A stretch of DNA of 64,000 nucleotides from NCBI GenBank assembly GCA_017445015.1, contig JAFSVL010000028.1:1-64000 (forward strand), given 5' to 3'. Positions 1-6,984 of the stretch are shown piece after piece. The notes beneath the pieces are model-generated. The model was not told where the DNA came from. It searched no databases and saw only the letters and a program-made list of their open reading frames with translations. Source of the stretch: Bacteroidales bacterium (lineage in GTDB: Bacteria; Bacteroidota; Bacteroidia; Bacteroidales; UBA932). The position numbers were made by a program, and so were the translations under genes. The stretch's first letter is position 1. Each line of letters begins with the position of its first letter.

Positions 1-112
1 CATAACAGACCATCTCCTTGCCTACTTCATAATTGTCCACTACCCGTTCTTTCAACTGAACTGGTGTCTGCTCGCCTTTTCCACAAAGCTTCAATATTTC
101 TTGCGTTGTCAT
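1..112 (-). CDS. N-terminal fragment, AlbA_2/Schlafen-like putative regulator (runs off left edge)
   Basis: An open frame starts with ATG at 112 and leaves the window after 37 codons. It begins MTTQEILKLCGKGEQ and continues with TPVQLKERVVDNYEVGKEMV. A short helix, then a 'Q(L/F)KER' strand, then 'xxEMV' is the usual start of AlbA_2-domain proteins, which are putative DNA-binding regulators that often carry an ATPase part and are common in Bacteroidota accessory regions. Only this start is visible, so the assignment rests on a short motif. It lies 33 nt downstream of an integrase remnant on the same strand, which suggests an old mobile-element edge. Confidence 0.45.
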   Translation of the reverse strand, partial: MTTQEILKLCGKGEQTPVQLKERVVDNYEVGKEMVCY

Positions 113-145
113 AAGCCTCAACGTATTTCTGCAAATTTAATGAAA

Positions 146-382
146 CTATTTTTTATTCTCCAGAATCTTCACCAAATCCTGCTTCATACCCAAGTCGATT
201 TCACGGTAGCGATTGAAGGCTCGGGAGCCCTCGGCATGGCCGGTGAGCGATGCGACCAAGTTGGGATCTTTGACTTGCCGGTATATGTTGCCTGCAAAGG
301 TGCGACGAGCAAGGTGGCTGCTGGCGATTTCGTTCAAAGGATGCTTTACCTCTTTCCTGGTGACTGGGTCAAGTTCTGTTAT
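146..382 (-). pseudogene. Tyrosine recombinase/integrase, C-terminal remnant
   Basis: About 79 codons stay open from 382 down to the stop at 146. The frame reads ITELDPVTRKEVKHPLNEIA and then SSHLARRTFAGNIYRQVKDP, followed by a TGH motif and FNRYREID. This is the end of a tyrosine recombinase catalytic domain: the HxxR box, the second His (TGH) and the nucleophile Tyr in FNRYREID are all recognisable. There is no N-terminal arm or core-binding domain; a TAA at 383-385 closes the frame upstream. It is therefore a truncated gene, probably left by an integrated element, and cannot recombine on its own. Confidence 0.8.
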
Positions 383-594
383 TTATATATTTATTCACAA
401 GCCGCATTATATCATATTCTTCCGTATTCAGCCGTCTATACGTGCGTCCCGTAGGGACGCAACGCACCGGGGAGCAGAAGCCGGTATTTCTGCCCCGGCG
501 CGGGAGCAACGAGTGCCATTAAAGCCATTCGTAAACAAAGATGCACGGCTGATATTTGGAAAAAAATCGGAAGTTGCGTAATTTTCGCCCCGAT
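383..594. other. Non-coding stretch with hairpins before cysK
   Basis: No gene is seen. It holds a perfect 7-bp hairpin at 444-460 (GCGTCCC, GTA, GGGACGC) and an imperfect inverted repeat at about 467-499 (CCGGGG..GCAGAA against TTCTGCCCCGG). Neither is followed by a T-run, so they do not look like intrinsic terminators. They may be worn copies of the palindromic intergenic elements seen elsewhere in the window. Confidence 0.5.
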
Positions 595-1539
595 ATGGAA
601 AAGCAGAAAATCTTTGATTCCCTGACGGAACTGGTGGGCGGGACTCCCCTCCTGCGGATCAGCGGTCTGGAAGGGCAGAAAGCCGGACTACTTGTCAAAC
701 TGGAATACTTCAACCCCGGCGGCAGCGCCAAGGACCGCATCGCCCTGGCGATGATCCGGGACGCCGAACAGAAAGGGCTGCTCCAGCCCGGAGCGACCAT
801 CATCGAACCCACCAGCGGGAATACCGGCATCGGGCTGGCCTGGGTGGGCCGCAGTCTCGGTTACAAAGTCGTCCTGACCATGCCGGAAACCATGAGCCGG
901 GAGCGGCGCAGCCTCCTCAAGGCCCTCGGCGCGGAGATTGTACTGACGCCGGGCGGCGAAGGGATGAAAGGCGCGATTGCCCGTGCGGAGGCACTCAGGC
1001 AAAGCACCCCCGGATCCGTCATCCTGGGCCAGTTCACCAATCCCGCCAACCCGGCCGTCCATGAGCGCACGACCGGCGAGGAAATCTGGAACGATACGGC
1101 GGGTCATGTCGATGTGTTCGTGGCCGGCGTAGGCACCGGCGGCACGGTCAGCGGCGTAGGCAAAGCCCTGAAAAAGCACAACCCCGCCGTGGAAATCTGC
1201 GCGGTCGAACCGGAGGGTTCTCCCGTGCTTTCCACAGGGAAAGCCGGAAAACACGGCATCCAGGGCATCGGGGCCGGGTTTGTCCCGGAGACCTACGACG
1301 CCTCGGTCGTCGATACCATTCTGAAGGTGAGCGATGACGACGCCGTCCGCGGCGCACGCCTGCTTTCCGCCCATGCGGGAGTTCTCGTCGGCATTTCCTC
1401 CGGCGCTGCCTTCGGTGCGGCGCTCCGGCTCGCCCGTATGGAACGTTATGCGGGAAAGACCATCGTCGCCCTGCTGCCCGACGGCGGCGAACGCTACCTC
1501 TCCACCCTGCTCTTTGCCTTTGACGAATATCCCCTGTAG
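595..1539 (+). CDS. cysK: Cysteine synthase A (O-acetylserine sulfhydrylase)
   Basis: A 314-residue PLP fold-type II enzyme that makes L-cysteine from O-acetyl-L-serine and sulfide in the cytoplasm. The PLP lysine is K46 in NPGGSAKDR (residues 40-48). The substrate loop EPTSGNTG is at 71-78, the phosphate-binding GTGGT at 180-184 and the C-terminal GISSGAA near 267-273. An in-frame ATG at 556 would add 13 residues (MEKNRKLRNFRPD) that do not resemble the family, so the ATG at 595 is preferred. The next gene, one base after the stop, is serine acetyltransferase, so substrate maker and user form one operon. Confidence 0.95.
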   Translation: MEKQKIFDSLTELVGGTPLLRISGLEGQKAGLLVKLEYFNPGGSAKDRIALAMIRDAEQKGLLQPGATIIEPTSGNTGIGLAWVGRSLGYKVVLTMPETMSRERRSLLKALGAEIVLTPGGEGMKGAIARAEALRQSTPGSVILGQFTNPANPAVHERTTGEEIWNDTAGHVDVFVAGVGTGGTVSGVGKALKKHNPAVEICAVEPEGSPVLSTGKAGKHGIQGIGAGFVPETYDASVVDTILKVSDDDAVRGARLLSAHAGVLVGISSGAAFGAALRLARMERYAGKTIVALLPDGGERYLSTLLFAFDEYPL

Positions 1540-1540
1540 C

Positions 1541-2275
1541 ATGCAAACCTCCATCAATAATACGAAAGACCACCTCCGGGTCATGATGGACAGCGTCAAG
1601 GACGTAATCTTTCCCGATTACAGCGACGTTAAGCCTGAAGTGGCCGTATCCCGTATCAACGCGGAACTGATGGCCATCACCGACCCGCAAACCGCCGCCG
1701 CATTCCTGCGCGAACTTCCGGAAATCAAGCGCCTGCTCGAAACGGACGTGGAGGCCATCGCCGCCAACGACCCGGCGGCGACCGACCGCGAAGAAATCGT
1801 CTATTGCTACCCTGCCGTCAAGGCGATGATCTACTACCGTACCGCACACGTACTCTATGGACTCGGCGTAAAGGTGCTGCCCCGCATGCTGACAGAATAT
1901 GCGCACAGCGTCACCGGGATCGACATCCACCCGGCCGCCACCATCGGCGAATCCTTTGCGATTGACCACGGGACGGGCATCGTCATCGGCGAAACGGCCA
2001 TCATCGGGAACCGCGTGACGCTCTACCAGGGCGTAACGCTCGGCGCCAAGAATTTCCGCTATGACGAGAAAGGGCATCCGGTCAACATCCCGCGCCACCC
2101 CATCCTCGGGGATGATGTAACGGTCTATTCCAACACTTCCATCCTGGGGCGCGTCACCATCGGCAACGGAGCGATTATCGGCGGAAACATCTGGCTTACG
2201 CATTCCGTACCGGAGCATGCGCGCGTGCTGCAAAGCCGCTCCCGCGAATCATTTTCCGACGGCGCCGGCATTTAG
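1541..2275 (+). CDS. cysE: Serine O-acetyltransferase
   Basis: A 244-residue enzyme that acetylates serine with acetyl-CoA, the first step of cysteine synthesis. An alpha-helical N-terminal part (about 1-120) is followed by left-handed beta-helix hexapeptide repeats (about 125-215). The catalytic pair appears as GIDIHP (126-131) and AIDHGTG with H143. The long segment between the helix turns (LGAKNFRYDEKGHP and on) is typical of the Bacteroidota form. The start is ATG 1541, one base after the cysK stop; the longer open frame upstream lies inside cysK. It probably shares the cysK transcript. Confidence 0.93.
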   Translation: MQTSINNTKDHLRVMMDSVKDVIFPDYSDVKPEVAVSRINAELMAITDPQTAAAFLRELPEIKRLLETDVEAIAANDPAATDREEIVYCYPAVKAMIYYRTAHVLYGLGVKVLPRMLTEYAHSVTGIDIHPAATIGESFAIDHGTGIVIGETAIIGNRVTLYQGVTLGAKNFRYDEKGHPVNIPRHPILGDDVTVYSNTSILGRVTIGNGAIIGGNIWLTHSVPEHARVLQSRSRESFSDGAGI

Positions 2276-2305
2276 AAATGACCTGCGGCATTTTTTATTG
2301 CTGCT
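2276..2305. repeat. Solitary arm of palindromic family A
   Basis: Directly after the cysE stop is TGACCTGCGGCATTTTTTAT. The core (A/T)CCTGCGGC(A/G)(C/T)TT recurs near 3161, 11833, 27078 and, inverted, at 3263 and 55415, always just past the end of a gene. Here it has no facing partner arm. Confidence 0.6.
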
Positions 2306-2310
2306 TAGCG

Positions 2311-2341
2311 TTTGCAAGTCCGAAAAATCTTTGTACCTTTG
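2311..2341 (+). promoter_or_regulatory. Bacteroidota-type promoter of tRNA-Val
   Basis: TTTG at 2311-2314, a 19-nt spacer, then TACCTTTG at 2334-2341. This fits the sigma-ABfr consensus TTTG-N19-TAnnTTTG. The tRNA begins 15 nt downstream. Confidence 0.8.
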
Positions 2342-2355
2342 CCATCCCGTTTCCC

Positions 2356-2430
2356 GGGCGCATAGCTCAGCTGGTTTAGAGCACCTGCCTTACAAGCAGG
2401 GGGTCGGCGGTTCGAATCCGTCTGCGCCCA
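2356..2430 (+). tRNA. tRNA-Val (anticodon TAC)
   Basis: A complete cloverleaf of 75 nt. The acceptor stem is GGGCGCA (2356-2362) with TGCGCCC (2423-2429) and discriminator A at 2430. The anticodon stem is CCTGC/GCAGG around loop CTTACAA, which gives anticodon TAC (valine). The T arm contains GGTTCGAATCC. The 3' CCA is not encoded; the next bases are CTC, so it must be added after transcription. The valine tRNA ligase gene lies about 19 kb away in this window. Confidence 0.95.
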
Positions 2431-2435
2431 CTCCG

Positions 2436-2470
2436 ACGTTCCTGCCCATGGTTGCAGGAACGTTTTTTTT
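2436..2470 (+). terminator. Intrinsic terminator after tRNA-Val
   Basis: A perfect 10-bp stem, ACGTTCCTGC (2436-2445) with GCAGGAACGT (2454-2463), an 8-nt loop and a run of eight T ending at 2470. The next promoter core starts 3 nt later. Confidence 0.9.
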
Positions 2471-2472
2471 GC

Positions 2473-2480
2473 TATCTTTG
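2473..2480 (+). promoter_or_regulatory. Promoter core TATCTTTG of the cytidylate-kinase-like gene
   Basis: TATCTTTG matches the -7 element TAnnTTTG. It lies between the tRNA terminator and the gene start at 2504, so this gene is transcribed independently of the tRNA. Confidence 0.65.
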
Positions 2481-2503
2481 CAAGACCTTAACGGAAAGTG
2501 AAT

Positions 2504-3154
2504 ATGAACAGGAACGTCCCCTTTGTCATCACCATCAGCCGGGAAATCGGCTCCGGCGGACACACGATCGGCCAGATTTTGGCGGAAAAACTCAATACGC
2601 GCTACTGCGACAAAGAGCTTATACGGTCTCTTGAGCAACGGTTCAGCCTCAGCTGGGAGAAGATTGAAAAGTTAAAAGGGGAAAAGAAACACTGGCTGGC
2701 CGACTTTATACAATTCATCTCTCCCCTGCCGACGGCCAGCACCCTGGGCATCCAGGATTCCGAGCATCAGTCACGGACAGAGGTCACCACCGGAGACATT
2801 TTCATGGCAGAGACCGAAATTCTCAGGGAACTTGCGGCGGAAGGCTCCTGCGTCGTTGCGGGGCGCTCCGGTTTCTTTGTCTTCAAGGACCATCCCAACC
2901 ATCTGGACATTTTCATTACCGCGCCGAAAGACCGGCGGATCCGGCGTGTCATGCGAAAACAAGGTCTGGATGAAGCAAGCGCAACCGCCCTGATCACAGA
3001 TATTGACAAGGCGCGGGAAAACTATATCGAACGCTTTGCAGGCACCAGCCGTTACGACGCCCGGAATTACGACCTGGTCATCAATGCAGGCAACAGCGAC
3101 GAAGAACAGATTGCCGGCATGATTCTCTCGTACATCGGATTTACGCAACAATAA
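2504..3154 (+). CDS. Cytidylate kinase-like protein
   Basis: A 216-residue P-loop protein of the cytidylate-kinase-like family. It begins MNRNVPFVITISREIGSGGH; the SREIGSGGHTIG loop (12-23) replaces the classical Walker A and is diagnostic. Later segments (VVAGRSGFFVFK, then RRIRRVMRKQG) match the nucleoside-monophosphate kinase fold with its arginine-rich lid. It may phosphorylate a nucleotide, but the substrate is unproven; canonical Cmk is a different subfamily. A GTG at 2498 is in frame six bases upstream; ATG 2504 is preferred. It is a single-gene unit bounded by the terminator before it and a long inverted repeat after it. Confidence 0.8.
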   Translation: MNRNVPFVITISREIGSGGHTIGQILAEKLNTRYCDKELIRSLEQRFSLSWEKIEKLKGEKKHWLADFIQFISPLPTASTLGIQDSEHQSRTEVTTGDIFMAETEILRELAAEGSCVVAGRSGFFVFKDHPNHLDIFITAPKDRRIRRVMRKQGLDEASATALITDIDKARENYIERFAGTSRYDARNYDLVINAGNSDEEQIAGMILSYIGFTQQ

Positions 3155-3281
3155 AAAATTACCTGCGGCACTTTTGTCGCCTGTGCCACCCTCGGCAACA
3201 TGAGAGGGAGGGGCCCAAAACTTGTTTTGGGAGGGGTCGCCCAGAGGGCGACGGCAGGAAAAGTGCCGCAGGTAATTTTTT
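3153..3281. repeat. Palindromic element, family A, full copy with perfect 23-bp arms
   Basis: The arms at 3153-3175 and 3259-3281 are perfect inverted repeats of 23 bp (core ACCTGCGGCACTTTT). Inside are two further hairpins: CCCAAAAC/GTTTTGGG (3214-3221, 3224-3231) and GTCGCCC/GGGCGAC (3236-3242, 3246-3252). The left flank also carries TCGCCTGTGCCACCC, which recurs at 27094. The element fills the gap between two convergent genes and reaches both stop codons. It could act as a two-way terminator or be a non-autonomous repeat. Confidence 0.85.
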
Positions 3282-4812
3282 AAATATCACTAAGGGAAAG
3301 ATGCAGGGCCTCGGCGCAGCGGATGCCGTCGAGGGCGCTGGAAGCGATGCCTCCGGAATAACCGGCCCCCTCGCCGCAGGGATAGAGCCCGGGGACGGAC
3401 ACATATTCCAGTGACTGAGCGTCCCGCGGAATGCGGACCGGAGACGAAGTGCGCGATTCCACCCCCAGGAGCAGGGCCGCATTGGTATAATAGCCCCGCA
3501 TCTTCACACGCGGAAAGAGTTTTTGAAGCCGCTGCGCCACGAAAGGAGGCAGCAGGGCATGCAGGGGCGCGGAAATCACGCCGGGATGGTAGGAAGTAGG
3601 CGGCATCGCCTTCGAGACCTTTCCCAGGCAGAAATCCTCCATCCGCTGCGCGGGTGCGGCGAAAGGATGCTGAGGGTCGCCTTTCCCCCGGTTGGCGGCG
3701 CACCAACGGTACATATCACGTTCCACTTCCCGCTGGAAGTCCGCGAGCCGCAAGGGCGAATCCCCCGGAATATCCTCCGGTTCGATGCTCACCACCACGC
3801 CGGCATTGGCAAACTTGCCATTGCGGCCGGAATTGGACATCCCGTTCAGCACAATCGTACCCTCTTCCGTCGATGACGGCACCAGAACCCCTCCGGGGCA
3901 CATGCAGAAGGAAAAAACGCCGCGCCCGTCCACCTGTTCCACAAAGGAATATTCGGCCGCCGGGACACCCGGTTTCCACTGCCCGTGGTACTGATGCCAA
4001 TTGATTTTCTCCTGCGGATGTTCCACGCGCACACCGAGCGCAAAGCCCTTGGCTTCGAGCGCCCAGCCCTTCGAAAGGAGCAGTTCATAGATGTCCCGCG
4101 CCGAATGGCCGCAGGCCAGGATCACCTTTCCGGCATGATACACCCGTCCGTCGGCACAGGTCAGCGAAAAATCCCCGTCCGTCCCGGAAATATCGCTTAC
4201 GCGGCTCTCAAAATGATATTCGCCGCCTTTCTCTACAATGCACTTGCGCATATTCTCCACAATGGCCGGCAACTTATCCGAGCCGATATGCGGATGCGCA
4301 TCAATCAAAATATCCTTCGATGCCCCGAAAGCCACGAGGGCATGAAGCACCTCGCGGATATCGCCGCGCTTGGTGGAACGGGTATAAAGTTTCCCGTCGG
4401 AAAACGCTCCGGCACCGCCCTCGCCATAGCAATAATTGGAATCGGGGTGCAGCACTCCGGACACCGACAGGGCCGCCATATCGGTCTTTCGGGCATGCAC
4501 GTCCTTTCCCCGCTCCAGGATGACGGGCTTGAGCCCCAGCGAAAGCAGCCGCAGTGCGGCAAACAGCCCGGCGGGGCCGGCCCCGACAATCGCTACCGGA
4601 GCTGCCCCGTGCACATCCTTCAGTTCCGGCAACACATAGGGCTGCGGCTCCTCTCCCGGCCCATAGGCCTCATAGCGGTAGCGCCAGCAGGGTTCGCGCC
4701 GCGCATCGATGGAACGGCGCCTCAGCACCCACTTCATCCCCGCGGCCTTCGCTTCGATTTCGCGGAGCCGCGGTTCCCTGCCCAGCGGACAACTGATTTC
4801 AAATTCTTTCAT
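3280..4812 (-). CDS. FAD-dependent dehydrogenase (COG2509-type)
   Basis: A 510-residue flavoprotein. After an N-terminal domain (about 1-70) comes the dinucleotide fold VAIVGAGPAGLFAALRL (73-89), then an ERGKDVHARK motif binding the FAD ribose. A central region contains YCYGEGGAGAFSDGKLYTR, and the end has the FAD closing motif LYPCGEGAGYSGGI. These features define the uncharacterised 'FAD-dependent dehydrogenase' family, distantly related to geranylgeranyl reductases. The substrate is unknown. It is a single-gene unit; its stop overlaps the arm of the palindromic element at 3259-3281. Confidence 0.85.
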   Translation of the reverse strand: MKEFEISCPLGREPRLREIEAKAAGMKWVLRRRSIDARREPCWRYRYEAYGPGEEPQPYVLPELKDVHGAAPVAIVGAGPAGLFAALRLLSLGLKPVILERGKDVHARKTDMAALSVSGVLHPDSNYCYGEGGAGAFSDGKLYTRSTKRGDIREVLHALVAFGASKDILIDAHPHIGSDKLPAIVENMRKCIVEKGGEYHFESRVSDISGTDGDFSLTCADGRVYHAGKVILACGHSARDIYELLLSKGWALEAKGFALGVRVEHPQEKINWHQYHGQWKPGVPAAEYSFVEQVDGRGVFSFCMCPGGVLVPSSTEEGTIVLNGMSNSGRNGKFANAGVVVSIEPEDIPGDSPLRLADFQREVERDMYRWCAANRGKGDPQHPFAAPAQRMEDFCLGKVSKAMPPTSYHPGVISAPLHALLPPFVAQRLQKLFPRVKMRGYYTNAALLLGVESRTSSPVRIPRDAQSLEYVSVPGLYPCGEGAGYSGGIASSALDGIRCAEALHLSLSDI

Positions 4813-4850
4813 ACCTTGGTCGTACTATTTCGTTTATCACCTGACTCCAA

Positions 4851-4948
4851 AGGGTTGCGGAGCGTTGGGGAGGGAGGAAGGAGACTCCCGCGACCATTTA
4901 CCCGGACAGGGTTGCGGAGCAACAGGGAGCGGAAGTCTCCTTCCTCCC
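4851..4948. repeat. Palindromic element, family B, copy 1
   Basis: Perfect 15-bp arms lie at 4872-4886 and 4934-4948 (GGGAGGAAGGAGACT and its complement). Within them is a core reading CATTTACCCGG, then AGGGTTGC, with an inner hairpin GTTGC-GGA-GCAAC (4911-4923). A 13-bp direct repeat, AGGGTTGCGGAGC, occurs at 4851-4863 and 4908-4920. The same core, inverted, is found near 36403-36427. It fills the gap between the start of the FAD dehydrogenase gene and the end of pldA. Confidence 0.8.
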
Positions 4949-4993
4949 GATAGCGAACGTTGCCGCAGGCAGAAGCCACTCATACGCAAAATC

Positions 4994-5803
4994 TCAATAC
5001 GGTTTACAAATCGCCGGTGCATTGACCAGCAGCCCGAAGCGCAGGCTGAGCGGCGGGACTCCCCCGGCGACGCAATCGCACAACGCCTCGTCAAAGCCAT
5101 AATGGAACTGCACGAACAGCCGCGGAAGTTTCGGGTGGAACTGCCAGGAAGCCTCCGCGGTCACGTTCGCGATAGACTTGTTGACGATGGGCGTCACAAA
5201 CACGTCTGCACCGAAGATGCCGTCGTCGTAGCAATACCCCAGCGTCACATATCCCATATAATACAGGAAAAGGTCCTGCGTAAACACTTTCTTGCGCCGT
5301 TCATAGTCTCCCACTCCCGAACTGAACCCGCCCCGGGCGCTCACGACCAGGTCGGAATTCCCCCACTTTTTGTCCCAAACCACCTTCAGGTAATTCATGC
5401 TCCGGCTGTAGTCATCATGATCGGGGCTGCTCAGGGGATTCCCGAAATAAGGCCGTCCGTTGGAACGGTGCTCATACCCGGCAATCAGGCGGTTATCCTT
5501 GCCGAGGTCGCCCTCAAAATAGAAGCCCGGCATATAGGCATTATCCTTGAACGGGCAGGATTCACCAAACGCATTCCAGACCGTCAGCTGCGAGTAGGCT
5601 ACATAGAACTGCCACTTGGGCCCGATGTCTATCGGATGCAGTTTCAGGCTCAACTGGAACTTGATGTCACCGGTATCCCGGGTCAGGGGCCGGTCCAGCG
5701 GCATTCCGAAGGTAAAATAGGTATCGCGAAAGATCGATATCCACGGATGCGCCCTGCCGGCCAGAGGAAGCAGCAGCAACAGCACACAAAGGCAACGTTT
5801 CAT
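4994..5803 (-). CDS. pldA: Outer-membrane phospholipase A (OMPLA family)
   Basis: A 269-residue protein with a signal peptide (about 1-18, ending LAGRAHP) and a beta-barrel. The family signature is clear: AYSQLTVWNAF (69-79), then YEHRSNGR with catalytic H112 and S114, and the supporting Asn at 137 in SRSMNYL. Members hydrolyse phospholipids that reach the outer leaflet of the outer membrane, usually as calcium-dependent dimers. It overlaps the end of the symporter gene by 4 nt, so it is translated from the same mRNA as the two genes before it. Confidence 0.85.
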   Translation of the reverse strand: MKRCLCVLLLLLPLAGRAHPWISIFRDTYFTFGMPLDRPLTRDTGDIKFQLSLKLHPIDIGPKWQFYVAYSQLTVWNAFGESCPFKDNAYMPGFYFEGDLGKDNRLIAGYEHRSNGRPYFGNPLSSPDHDDYSRSMNYLKVVWDKKWGNSDLVVSARGGFSSGVGDYERRKKVFTQDLFLYYMGYVTLGYCYDDGIFGADVFVTPIVNKSIANVTAEASWQFHPKLPRLFVQFHYGFDEALCDCVAGGVPPLSLRFGLLVNAPAICKPY

Positions 5804-6984
5804 TTCGAGGCGTATTTATCGGCGAGCAGGGCCGCCACGACATTGGTCTGGGAATTAAGCAGGGTCGCGGGAATATCGATGATGGTTCCGATAATCATGA
5901 CCACGCCCACCATCGACGGTTCCACCCCCACCAGCGAGCAAATCAGCAAATCGCCCGTCACGCCGCCGTTCGCGACGGCACCCGACACCACAGCCGCCAG
6001 CACCGCAATCCCGATACAGGCAGGCGTCGGCACCCCCAGGCCGCAAAACGCCATCAGGAAGGCCACCTTGAGCACCGCCCCGGCCACGGACCCGGCCTTC
6101 AGCAGATTCGTCGAAAGCGGAACCACGGCACCGGCAACGCTCTCATCGGCGCCGATCCGCCGGGCCGCCTCGATATTCCCCGGCATCGCGACGGAACTCG
6201 ACGCGGTAGCCAGCGCAGTCAGCGAGGGCGGAATGATATGCCTCCAGAAAGGACCCAGCACCGATTTCCCGCGGGCGAACATCACCAAGGCCGGATTCAC
6301 CACGGCAAACAGGAGCAGCGCCAGCAGGCAATACAGAACAAACACTTTCAAATAGCCGCCCAAAACGTCGGGACCTATCGATGCCACCGAATCCGCAAAA
6401 TAACAGCCCAGGCCGACAGGCGCCGCTTTCATCAGGAAATCCATCGCCCGCATCACCGACTCGTTGCCGGCTTCGAGCGCTTTTGCCATCGGCGCCCCTT
6501 TCTGTCCCGCCGCGGAAATTCCTGCGCCGAACAGGGCCGAAAAAATCATCAGCGGAAGAATGCTGTATTTGGAAAAAAGCTGCGGAAAATCCGGCACGGA
6601 GAAAGCGGAAACCAGAGCATCCGCCCGGCGCTGCGCGGGGAGCACCGCATCGGCAACGGAGAGCCCCGCCGAAGAGAGCGGCCCTGAAAGCAGCACGGTA
6701 AGATAAGCGGCAGAACCGTAAAGGAGCCAGATGAGGCCGAACACCATGCCCGTGCGTAGCAGCAGGGCCCCCAGTCTGCCTCCTGAGCGCAAACGGCAGA
6801 ACGAAAGGGTAATACTGCAGAACACCATCGGAATCACCAGGACGAACAGGAGGTTCAGGAAAATATCGCCGAAGGGCTTGAGGTAGGGAGAAAGCGCGGG
6901 CAGGAGGGCGCCTGCAAGGCCCCCGGCCACTACGCCGGCGAGCATGGCCAGCGTCGATGCATAATTCTTCAGTACGCTGTTCAT
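5800..6984 (-). CDS. Dicarboxylate/amino acid:cation symporter (DAACS family)
   Basis: A 394-residue inner-membrane transporter with about eight hydrophobic helices and re-entrant loops. Family marks include the FLNLLFVLVIPMVFCSI helix near residue 43 and the C-terminal substrate region with VVPLSTNLLKAGSVAG and ATLLNSQTNVVAALLA, close to the GltP/SstT NMDGT and DxxRT segments but divergent. It probably takes up an acidic or small neutral amino acid, or a dicarboxylate, with Na+ or H+; which one cannot be told. It overlaps ldcA upstream and pldA downstream by 4 nt each. Confidence 0.82.
   Translation of the reverse strand: MNSVLKNYASTLAMLAGVVAGGLAGALLPALSPYLKPFGDIFLNLLFVLVIPMVFCSITLSFCRLRSGGRLGALLLRTGMVFGLIWLLYGSAAYLTVLLSGPLSSAGLSVADAVLPAQRRADALVSAFSVPDFPQLFSKYSILPLMIFSALFGAGISAAGQKGAPMAKALEAGNESVMRAMDFLMKAAPVGLGCYFADSVASIGPDVLGGYLKVFVLYCLLALLLFAVVNPALVMFARGKSVLGPFWRHIIPPSLTALATASSSVAMPGNIEAARRIGADESVAGAVVPLSTNLLKAGSVAGAVLKVAFLMAFCGLGVPTPACIGIAVLAAVVSGAVANGGVTGDLLICSLVGVEPSMVGVVMIIGTIIDIPATLLNSQTNVVAALLADKYASK

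Noticed and set aside
444..460. Hairpin GCGTCCC-GTA-GGGACGC as an intrinsic terminator
   Set aside because: No T-run follows on either strand, so it is kept only as a hairpin in the non-coding stretch.
1148..2233. Long minus-strand frames of 303 and 361 codons opposite cysK and cysE
   Set aside because: These are shadows of well-supported genes; the translations are Arg/His/Gly-rich without any recognised motif.
4709..6355. 548-codon plus-strand frame through the palindrome and pldA/symporter
   Set aside because: It runs antisense to two coupled genes and crosses the family B repeat; no protein family is visible.
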